A stretch of DNA of 64,000 nucleotides from the NCBI GenBank assembly GCA_003117195.1, contig BDSI01000156.1, positions 1-64,000 on the forward strand, in the 5' to 3' direction. Shown here piece by piece: positions 24,001 through 36,000 of this stretch. A model generated the notes under the pieces. That model saw only the letters and a list, made by a program, of their open reading frames with translations, was not told the DNA's origin and made no database searches. This DNA is from Eudorina sp. 2006-703-Eu-15 (taxonomy: Eukaryota; Chlorophyta; Chlorophyceae; Chlamydomonadales; Volvocaceae). Both the position numbers and the translations under genes were made by a program. Numbering within the stretch: position 1 is the first letter of the stretch; every line of letters starts with the position of its first letter.

Positions 24001-27000
24001 CCGTTGACCAGGCGCACTATGTCGTAGGTCGGTGCTGTATGGGCAACGAATGCCAGGCGTGTTTGCGTCTTACTTACTAGATTAGCGGTTGGGTGTGCCC
24101 GATACAGTTTGGTGTATTATTGGGTGAACGAACATAGAAGTAGTCACGCTTAGCAGATAGAAGCAACGTATGTGGGTATGCAGTGACCTTGTAAAGCCTG
24201 ATCACGGTGCCTGGAGGCCTACGTACATACATGCTCATCAAGTTTGCATGGTTAATTGAACAACGGGCTGTAATTCACAGCACTGTCCCTCCTTGGCATT
24301 CGGAATGAAAGAACAAGGCTTACCACAAGATACGGCAACGCCTTTAGTATTCATGCTGTTAATTGAAGCCTCCTTGTCGATATACTCATCTAAGCGCAAA
24401 CTTGCTTTAAACGTGCCGACAAACTTATGCGGGCATGTTTGAATTCTGTTGTGTACTGTTGGGTCGCAATTGACATCGGAAAGCCCAAACCAGGCGCTGC
24501 CCCGGCCAAAAGGACGGAGAGGTACCACAGCGCCGCCCTTGAAGCCAAGATAGGAACAAACCACTGTTGGAGTACCAGTTGAGATGCCGTCGGTGCTGCA
24601 AACATACATGCGCACACACAGAAACATATTGATAAAACGAATATCACATTTATTATTGAAGTCAAGGAGTTTTCCAAAATGTATATACGCCGTCGTTTCC
24701 CATCAAGACTATCGAGGAAATCATCATATTTAGCTATATATCGGATGTTACTTTTAATCCCTTAATTAGAATTGAAGGGCTGAGTAGAAATAACACTTAC
24801 ATACATCTTCATTCGATTGTTATGGCAGTAAAGATTTCGCTGCAGGTAAAAAACACGTCATTTCACGTCATATCGTTTGCGCTTGCTTAGCTCGCCGTTA
24901 CCAGAGCCAGCCCCGATAGCACCCGAATTTTCCCCCTTTCACTCGCTTGTACTCTAGGTAGTGCGGTGATAGTGATTTCAAAATGGTGTGGACACTGTGT
25001 GTGTATGTGTGTGGGGCGGGAGCGGGGGGTGTTCACCCATGTAACCCATGTGCCGGCCTCTAGGAAGAGGGCACCCTATTTTTGGAGGGTTTACGTACCT
25101 TATCATAGCGGGAACACCAGACACCAGCACCTGCAGCCGGCCTTCCCATGGGTAGCTGCCGTTCACAAGGGAAACATCTTGGTCTGCACACGTAACAGTG
25201 AAGATGGGAGCCACACTCTCCTGAATTCGAATCAACGTTTACTGAACAAGAGCGAGCGAGCGCCTGCGCACTTTTCTCTAACTAGGGTTTAGTAGTCAGG
25301 CTATATTTCGAATTCCCTACTCTATATATCTTCACCGAGGTCGAGGGTCATCGGCTCACGGATTGAGAAAACACATGCACCTTGAGAACACACCCACGGC
25401 ACACATACATCCAGTCAACGGCGGGCAGTCAGATGCTTTATTTGTGATGACCATCCATACTTGGGAAGCAATGTACCATGCATGGACCAGCGCGCACATC
25501 CGAATATGCTGGGCTGTATGCCGACTCACCGCATTCTATTGCAAGAGTTCTATCAGATTTGCATGTCGAAGCTTTCGGCGAGCAGCTCAACAGAGAACAT
25601 GACTCCTTACAGCCTCCCTCAAAATGAACAATAGCTGGTAAGCTGGATGTATCATAAAAGCCAGGGGTATCTCCTTGACCTTTAGCATAGCCATCGGTGG
25701 ATCCGTATGAGCCACCGGAGTAGCCCAGGTCACGACATGCCACTTCAGCAAGATCGCCATTGAAGCTTTCATCACTGCGGGTAGTGGGATATCATACAAC
25801 GTTCGTTGATTGCATGCATGCGCACGACGAAAATACATGGGTGATGATACGTCTATTTTAGCAAGGCAGAGGGGCTCGCTGCAGCCCAAAATGTGGTTGC
25901 CTGACATGTCAGGTAGGTCTTCTCTCCATCAAGATGCACATACGAAGACTGCTGCAGATGATTTTTCACATGTCTTCGTAATTCATTATATGCATGTATA
26001 TAGGACCAGTTGTTAGGCAACAGAGTTCCGCCATTATATTATGTAGGATCATCATCGAGACAGGAGGAGTGCATGACCTGACAAGCATAAACAACTACGT
26101 ATAGCATCAGCTTACCATACAGCTCCCCATTTATCCTTGTAAAACACCTCCAGACGGCCCTCCCACGGACCGCTTCCATACATCAACCGTACTTGCGGTG
26201 CACCTGCGCATGCCAGTATACACACGTGATGGCATACGGCTGGGGTCCGCTAGAACATAGAACGATAGACAACGTGAAGGCTGGGACCTTGGCGGGGAGG
26301 TTCTTGGCCCCGAGAGGCATCCCCGACGGACCCCTGACAGTGGCTCGCGAGCTCTTGTCGCCTTCCAAGACTCGGGCCAGCGCTGGAGCCGGGAGCCGGT
26401 CTTAGCCGTGGTGGTGGTCCGCTAATAGGGGCGACATCGTCAATAATGAAAGCTACTGAACAAATTTATGAGTTAAAATTTCATGAATAAAGACATATGT
26501 AAATTATTATAGCTCCATCTACGACCCTATATATAATCATAAGTATGAGACAGGTACATTCGATGACGAATTGCAATCGTATCTTCGAATGATCAAGCGA
26601 TCTTAGTTTAAATATAAATTATACTATATAGTATAATTTATATTTAAACTAAGATCGCTTGATCATTCATAAACTCTTTACTCAAACCAACTAACCCAAA
26701 TATATAGGCATACAAACAATATGGATGTCAACAGCCAAAAGATTCGAAAAATTAAGCTGGGAACAACACAAAGAAGCGGTTATCCAATATTTAGAAACCC
26801 ACAATTGAACAACATGGATGAGTGATTGTACAGGTTCAGGCAAAGAACCAAATCGGTCTTTTAGCTCCTGCTACGGCTAAATGCAAAGGGGATATGTACA
26901 TACTTACGGCATTGAATGGCGAAATCCTTGTTGTGGTCACAATCGGTGCCTCCCCAGGCTTTTATGCGGCAGTCGTGAAGACGATGCTCGTTTCCGTCAC

Positions 27001-30000
27001 AAGACGGATCTTGCAACCAGATGGGCATGCCACTGCTGGACGGGGCGTTGACCAGACTTCCTAAACTGATTTTACTGCCGCCATGCAGAAAGCCGAGCTG
27101 GCGACAGGAAACTGCCGCAATAGCAGAGACGGACTTGGCATTTATACTGTAGGGGTTAGGGTGAGGGGTATAGGGTTCAGGATATAAGGGCCGAGAAAGA
27201 ATCATGAATGGACGTGCATAAATGTGATTTTCATAATGTGAGTATGATCACATACAATCGACGACATGATGAACTTACCACACTGTTCCCCATGTTCCGT
27301 TGTACTTGACCTCCAATCGGCCTGAGTATACATCTTTGCCGCCGACAAGCCGGAGTTCCGGCCCCGATGGCGCGGCAAGCTGGCCAAGTGCAGCCGACGA
27401 GGTCGTCGTGGCCACTGGTGGGCCTGCGCATATCGGGCACAAGCAACTGTTGAATGAATGAACGTTACAGCAGAGCCCGAAAAGGGATCCACGGTGGATA
27501 CCAGGGCAAGCCCCAGTACACAGTACTGGGGCAACTATTCTTATCAGCTTCAACGCACGCATGCATGTCATTTCAAGTCGCATGTGTGCGTATCAAAACT
27601 GGTTTCGAAGACCTGTAACAAAATTATTTATCATCACTGCAACGTTAGTGCCGCCCCGTTGCAGCGATGCATGAATACAACGTCTTTCAATTCATTTCCG
27701 TGTGCATTGGGATCAATTATTCATGACGCCGAGGAACGAACCAGGGAGGTCTCTTTAGATAAAGATATATATTGGGCCGAAATGTTTGGCAATTCGCAGA
27801 TACTTTTCCCTCTTGAAAAAAATACGAATGAGATACTTGAAGGCCCATGGCGGGGCATGAGTTCTACCCAGCGATAGATACTCGGGCAGTCAGATTCTCA
27901 GTCCGTATCTCCCGCTCAGGGTCGAATCCCTTAAGGTGACGTCAAAAACAGAGGTTCCTGAGTGCAAACAGCTCCTTTGCAGGTGGTCATACCCGATAGC
28001 GCACCAGGCCTGCGAATATCTGTAGATAATTGGAGCCGTTTCCAGCCGGATATATCTCCCAATATACAGATACTTTCAGCGCTTCAAACCCCGGGGTATC
28101 TCTCGCTGTAGATACTCCGCAAAATAAGATAGCCACCCCACCCTGGAACGAACTCACCGCATTGCACTCCCACATCTTCCGTGTGTCGACAATTTGATTC
28201 ACCAATGCCGTTGTTGTCGCACATGGCCAAGTGAAAGTGTATCCTAGGGTCGCACTGAACGTTGTCCAGCCATATTTTTCCAGTCCCGGGGCCGAATGAC
28301 TTGACAGTGCCACCACTCAGCCCCAACTGTCTGCAGACAACTTGAGCTTCTTCAGCGCCAAAGCCGTCATCGCTGGTACAGGAACATTTAAGCAGACCGA
28401 GAGGGAAAGTCATTTTTATGCACGGCACTGCACGGCACAGTTGTTGTATCTATTTTCGTCGTCCAGATTATCCGCGGCCCTTTTGACTAACGGCCGCTTC
28501 CCTCCCACCTCCAACGCGGGTGGGAGGTGGCCGGGTGCGGGTGGATGCATAAGTGCGTGTGCGGGTAGGTGCATGCGTACGGCTGCTGTTAGATTGATGA
28601 TGAGTGTATCACATACCCTAAATCGGGGTCCACCTTGTAACGGTTACATCACATCACGCATTTAGTTCGTACTTCATGTGGAGGTTGCTGACACTTGTGG
28701 AGTGACACGCACTACCTAATGCAAGGGCGATAGCTAGAGGGCCCTGCACAGTCCATTGCATGGTGATTGACTAGGTAGAACATACACCCCGTACTGCGTG
28801 ATTCGTTGTATAAGTTGTACCACGCAATTTGCCCCGTGACGCTGCACCATGTTTCCATTTCCGGCTGATATCCAAATAGATGGAAACGTATATATAGAAT
28901 TACATCTGCCGGCCAGGAATGTAACCCAACTCGAATACAAATGGAACTGATGATGAATGCCGGGATGAATCGGCCTCACCGCCGCACTCGCTTTGCCCCC
29001 CTATACGGGCAAGCTGGTAAGACAGACAGGCAGGCAGACCGTTGCAGGTGAATTAGTAGCATTGTTTACTCACCAGACGGTTCCCCACTCCCCGAGGATG
29101 TTCTCCTTTGTATTGAACCACACCTCCACGCGCCCCTCCCTAACCGATTCGCCGCCCACAAGACGCACGTATTGGAGGTTGGGGTTGTCTGCATACATAA
29201 GAATACACAGGATAAACATTCAAGGGATTTAATTGATGTCGTAGTAGTGAATTGCTGCGTCACCACCTTAATCGGAACATACATGGATATACATGGATGT
29301 GTATGTATCAGACTCACCGCATCGAACAGCCACGTCATTTTCGTGAGAGCAGTCAGTTATGCCCCATCCGTTGCTGGGGCATAAATGTAAAGACGCATGA
29401 ACACGTGCGTCGCATTGAACTCCATCGAGCAGGACTGGGCCGGTGCCCATTCCGAACACTGTTCTCGAGGAAAACGCTCTGCCGCCAGTGAAGCCAAGCT
29501 GGGCACACACGACCTGAGCAGAGTCAGTCGTGAAGCCGTCCGCGCTGCACGCAGAACAGCGTTGCGGACCAGTGTGTTTTGTCATGTTATGTATGCAAAT
29601 CTGTCGATTGGAATAATTAATATTTCAAGGGATATGATCCGCCAGTATGCATGTTGGTGCAAACGTTTGGTTGCAGGTAAGACTTTCGCAATTGATGTAC
29701 AATCGTGCACGAGCCTGGGCCGCAGTAGCCACAACAGCCTCAGTATGTACCTGCAGGTAGATGCCTTCCATGACCTCATCAGGTGGATGGTCAAAGCGCA
29801 TTGTGCACTGCTTGGTGAGGATTCCTCCGGGCTAACGTTTGCTTGGTGAATGTAACTTGCTTGTGGCATACCAAACTCAGAATCGATCGCCATCCACCAG
29901 CAAGCAAACACCATAACGTGCGCGGCCTAAAACGTTCCCGCACGCACTTTATATGTGGTAACGGACTGTATGTGGCAACTCACCAGACTGTTCCCCATGT

Positions 30001-33000
30001 ACCGTTGTACTGAATCTCCAAACGGCCTTCCCATGCTCCTGCTCCGTTTGACAAACGGATATTGGCTCCGTTCTCACGCTTGCACATTGGCCGAATTTGT
30101 GACGAACATGGCACCATGGATGCAGCTGCGGTTCCTCGCATTGTCAGGTTGAGCGCCATGCACGTGAATGAGCGCGCCTCTGGCAACCCAGTGGTGATAA
30201 ACGGCTGATATCCTCGTCCGTACATTCGAAGGACCGCTGCAGTTAAGTGAAGGGGCCGTCATACCCAAATGTGAAGTGGGTTAAATGGAATTTAGTTTTG
30301 TTAACTCCTTGCAGTCCGAGTGATTATTGACACAAACGTATGAAAAGCCAATCACCGCAATGTGAAAAAAACCATCTTACGCCCGCTTTTTTTATCTCAG
30401 CAAGCACATTGGCGCACAGCAGGCGATAAGGAACGTACCATCTGCATCATACCCTGTCCACAGCATGCGCATCTCCTCTGTGACGTCCATGCGAGTATAT
30501 GACCTGCACGTGCGTCATAGCAAGATGCATTTACGTATATGAGTGCGTGATGAGCCAGTTTAGCCAGTTGGACTAGGGTGTAGGAACAGTACAGAAAATT
30601 TTGGACGCAATTATTTCCCAGTGCAAGATAGAAACAATTATCTCGCAATACATTATCAGCATCCACGGCGGGTGTCTAAGGCTGTGTCTTTGTACGACTG
30701 CGCGCACCTCGCTCTTTGGCGGGCGTATGTATATGTTCAGCCCCCTATCGCGCGCGTTGACCCTCTTCAACCCTCACTTCTAGACATGTCTGCGGCCTTC
30801 TTTAGTCCGTGATGTTAGTGATGTTAGCGATGTTAGCTCACCCAGCAGCCCCAGCTTGCAAGACGCACATATAAATATTGGAGTATTAACCTCCCATTTG
30901 CTTCTAACATCCGTCGCACGCGCGCCATAAATCATGACGGATGGTCGATCCGCATCACTGCCTGGCCCTGCAGCCCGCTTTGACCTTTACACGGCATATA
31001 CTGACCACTCATAGTATTCTTCAATAATGAGCTTGTGCTCATCAAAACTGTTGAGTACCAGCAGTCTCTGCAACGAACGATACCGCGATGAGCGAGGGCG
31101 TCAGTCACACGCAATGTTCAACGGCAAAAATGCAGTGTTTCCGTTCTCGCTGTTGTAAATGTGTATGCCATATTGGACATGCTGAGCGTTCGGCATGCAT
31201 GCCCAATAGGGCATTCATAATTCTATATTTACAACACTTACTGCTCGCCGATAAGTAAATACGCAAAGTGACTGCAACGGAGCTTGCATTTTGCATGCAT
31301 GGTATACATGGCAGCTGTCGGCGTTATATGGACGTTTGATCTTGTAAAATCCAATACACGTTGCAGTACACGAATACCTCGCTATGGCATTACTTCGACC
31401 TCACCTCATTGCGGCGTGTACAGTATGTTTGGGCTGCTGACCACGCCATCGCCTTGTTGTACCACGTGTACGTGGTACCGTTCTCGCCAGTAAACGAGAT
31501 TGAGGTGGGCAGAGGTTGTGACGATGAAACTGCTGGCGTTGACAAGTCCGGCAAGACCTTGCAGAGGTACGGAAGCTCTTTTTCGCAGGTGACATCCTGC
31601 AAACACAATGCAGAAAACAGCGATGTCGTTTAAGCGATGCAACTCCATGTATGCCAATCGTAACCAAACAGGGCCAGCTTGGCAGTGGCCCTGTGGTCTG
31701 TCAAGTCGTGCACAAAACACCTAAACACTTACGTTCCACTGCAGCGCCAAGTTCCTGGATTGACGTAAAGATGCCTGTAGCAAGTATAAAAACACATCAC
31801 ACAAGGATAATAAGGATGTAAACCCGTGGCAAATTCATTTTCGACATTAATCTGACCGAAATGCCACCGGAGGCTGCCGCCAGCCATGCCGCCACATAGG
31901 TAGGGTGCACATCGATCGTCTTTGTAGCAAGTTGAGTCCTACTGCTACAAGACATCTTCGAGACAACACATACACGTTTAACGTCGGTTCGTGTACCCGT
32001 ATGTCTCCAACATGAAGTACTGAATGAATATGTAGAATATGTGTCGCTATGTCGTATACACAAACCACGCAATGGTAGCGATGGCCATCCTTACCAACCC
32101 CACTCACGCGCGGCCCTTACCGTCATATCAATCCAGCCCTCCACACACATCTCTGTGCCAAGATAGTTGTCCGGCTGGCCAGACGCCCAAGCGGTTCGCC
32201 CTACCACTGCCACATTCGTGCTGTACACAAAGCGGTTTTTCACGATGGGGTCGCGGGTCATTCCGAACCACACACGGACTAACTTCTGTGAAGTCAGGCC
32301 CTGCATCCAGGAGTACACCATACTCATGACGTCGTAGAACTCGTCGATATCTGTGCACACAAGAAAGGGTTCGAAGGTCCAGGTTAGCTAGTTCCTGTGC
32401 AAAGACATCAGCACGTAGATGATCATTTCAGCACAGAAATTGTTGACTCATCATTCACTCTCAGTCCATACGTGCGACATTCCTCACCATCCCAATAGGC
32501 CAGATGACCGCCCCGTACTTGACAATCTGCGCTAGCCTCAGCATACGTCGCACGCTTCTCAAACAGCGTGTATTCGGCAACTCCACGACGAAAGACTGCT
32601 GATGGCATCTCATCGCTGTCGCTGTCGAGTGATTGGCGGGCTTTGCAAACAAAAGCCAGCTCGTCGCTGCACGCCCGCAGTTGCACTAGTTGCATACTGC
32701 TGTTGGACAAGTAGGACGCACAGTCTCCCCCGCCGTTGTTGCTGTTGTCAACCAGGTATGCCGGCGTCCACAAAGAGAGGCCAGTGGCGTTAGCAGACGC
32801 CTGCGGGTTCGTTATACGACCCATCACACAGCAGCACAATCGAACACTACTGCAGAAGATACAGCTCACTCTGAGAGGCAAGCATGTGCGCTTGCCGTGT
32901 GATTTATGAGGATTTGGGGCAGCAGCCTTAGGACTGCTCTTGATTGCATTGGCTTATAATTCTACCCATGTATGTATGCCAGTATTGCATGTCAGGCCTA

Positions 33001-36000
33001 GCATTCGTTATAGATAGGGTACCTAGGAAAGGTTTATCTAGGGTAACCGTAAGCCTGATGTCTTTGCATTGGGGCACGCGCCTCAGTGCAAGACAAGGTT
33101 TATATGTACCCCCGGGTCGGCACCTGCTCGGTGACAAAAAGCTGAACGAACTCACCGTTGGGGTCCGCCATCCTAGGTCTCCTGAAAAGCTCCTTGCGAG
33201 GCCCATCCAGACAGGGGCCGTCATCTTCGAGGAACTTAGCCACCTGGACACTAGGGCGTCCTCCTCTTGGTTGTAGAACCACATCAAGTCCCCACCCTGC
33301 GCCGGCGGGATCAACCATGGATTGTCAGATAGGGTTTGGGTATATGTCCGTGAGCCACAAGGTTGCGTCCACGCCACGAAGGCGGAAATACGAAGAGGGG
33401 CTATGCAGAAGGAATTTAACTCCCAGTCCTACGATGGTATGGTAACCCTCGGCCAGGTATGCAACTGCCATACACGGACGCCATGAATGAGACTGGCACA
33501 GATTGAGTGAGATTTCGACAAAATAGACCTGACATGCATGTACGTATGGCTATACGCTGGGGCACCCACAGCAGCAGCTGAGAGCGGGCGATTCAGGCGG
33601 GGAGAGAGTCTCAGCAAGTTTAGGCAGCCGGCAATGGCATGTACGCAGGCAAATAGGCGAAGGATTGAATAGTGTTGCTTTGCGGTCGATGGAAGTTACC
33701 TTAGAGTTGCAGATACGCTGAGCCCTGTGCCACGAGACCACGTGGCTTGAGTACAAGGACAGGTCCCAAACTCCAGAAAGGCTGCTGATCCAGATGTTAA
33801 TCAGTTTGTAGTCTGGCGCTATCTCTGCAAGTAAGGGCACCAGTGATACAGCGACAAAAAAATAATCGGTATGCATGCCAAGGGGGACGGCGTGCATGGC
33901 TGGTACGAGACGTAAACGAGACATAAACAAGACGTAAACGAGACGTAATCGAGACGTATTCGAGAAGTAAATGCACATATAGCTATTAGCATGCAATACA
34001 TTTACCGTACTGACGCTAATTATTTGCGACGATAATAATTAGGCCCGAAATAATTAGCAATATTTGCGATGCTAATTGATTGCGAGGCATTGCTCCGAGT
34101 GTTTCCAGAAACGTTTCAAGTTTGCGACCTCGAGCGCCTTAAACAAACGTTTGCGACCTCGATCGCAGCGTTCAATCCAGCGTCAGTGAAGCGCGCAACA
34201 GCCTTTCTCGGCCCGTGAGTGGCCCGCCCTGCCTCCCACCCTCTTCCGGTGCCGCCCTTCCTGTCAGCCTGCCGCAGCCCCGTGCCGGCCGTGACGGGCC
34301 GTCGCCACAAACACAAACACAAACACCATCGGCGCACCGGCCGTCGCCGCCTCTCCTTGCCGACTTCTCCGACCTGTCACATCCTCCACAGCCCCGGTCT
34401 CCATTCCGCCGCCGAAACTATGCAACGGCTGATTTAATTATTAAGGTTTTGCGAGAAATGCTTGCGAGGCTCAGTGGGGAAGTTTTAGGGACCTTGAACA
34501 ATTTGCGAAGTTCCCATTGCATGCGAGTTCCCCATTAATTAATTAGTTCTTCGCAAATAATTAGCGTCAGTACGGAGAAGCAATTTAATAATCATAATTC
34601 GCTTTCCATTGTTGACAAACTTCGCACGTACACCGTTGACTATAGGCCAAATAAATGAGGCATATGTGCAGCAGACTCACCTTGTGTGTCGCTGTCAGTG
34701 ATGGCGCTTGCCTCACAAATAAATGGAAGCATTGCGTTGCAGTCGGCGGTCCGTAAAGGGGTTGAGCTGGCCGAAGTCATCGAGGTAAGTACTGCGGCGC
34801 CGCAATTTTGACCTGTTTGACCTGTCCTTCGTGAAAGCTCTTCTGTTGAAAGCACAGCGCCGTCGAGCCATCTGCGTGCGGTTGCAATGCTCTGGTCATT
34901 GATAGAATGTATGATCAAGTATAGATCTGACTATGATATACAAGTTTAAATAAGTAAGGGTCGGCTTCCTCGAAGCCGGAAAATGGGCGGGGCCCCCTGC
35001 AATCCGTACAGGCTGCTTACAACGAAAACTCTATTACCGCGCAAGAGTGTGAGCGAGTGAACGGGCGCCATTGAGGGTGTCGTTGATGTTGAAGGTGGAT
35101 CGGCATGCACGGATTCAGGAAGCTCGCTCAGGCAGGTAGGTAGCCCCGAAACCAACTTGCAGTACGCGCTGCCGGCAACGGTCACCGAATCGGCATTATC
35201 GTAACGCTAGACACCTTTGTCTTACCACATCCGTCTGTCAAGCACAGATGATTACAAGCCAAGCTTGAAACATCCTTGTTATGTCGTGTAACCGAGTTGT
35301 TTGGTCTATCGGCAAGCATGCAACCCTTCAGTTGCACGCCCGCAGCATACGTCAACCTTTAAAGTTTGCTATCAATAGGTACATAGCAACTTAAGGCAAA
35401 ACACGGTGCAAAAAACGCCGCGGTGTGACCCGGACTTCGGGGCACTCGGAACTGGAGTCTGGTGAACGTTTTTGAAAGTTTGCTTCAATACAATTGTATT
35501 GATATGGCAGCACAGAAAGGCGGATATTGATGTTGATGGCATTTTGATTTCAAACACCAGAACACAATGGAAGTTCAATTTAGCACGCGCCGCCCATTCA
35601 TAGGTCAATTATTCAACACGCAGCACCTGTCGAAACAAATATGATCGCGAGAGGTGTTGGGTGGACCGACGTTGGCCTGGGTCCATGGAGACCGCGGAGC
35701 TTTATTACTTTGACCGCTTGCGCGCATACAATTTTTGCCAGCCAAACCAAGGATACCTTGCAATATAGGACAATTAATATGACAGATACTGCGAGTTAGT
35801 TTAGCAGATAATGAAAGTTTTGCCGTTACCCACGAACAACCGCACACACGCACGGACATGGGTCACCCTAGGGGGAGGGCCCCCTCGAACGCGCTTCGCG
35901 CTGGCGCCTCGCCCAAAAATGTATACATCTGCGTGATTACATATATACATATATATGCGTGATTACATATATCTGAATACATACATATATATGTATTTAT

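Noticed and set aside
26822..27064. Plus-strand ORF MIVQVQAKNQIGLLAPATAK as a complete gene
   Set aside because: Only the first ~20 residues look helicase-like; the rest is antisense to the SRCR-5 exon. Treated as part of a pseudogene fragment.
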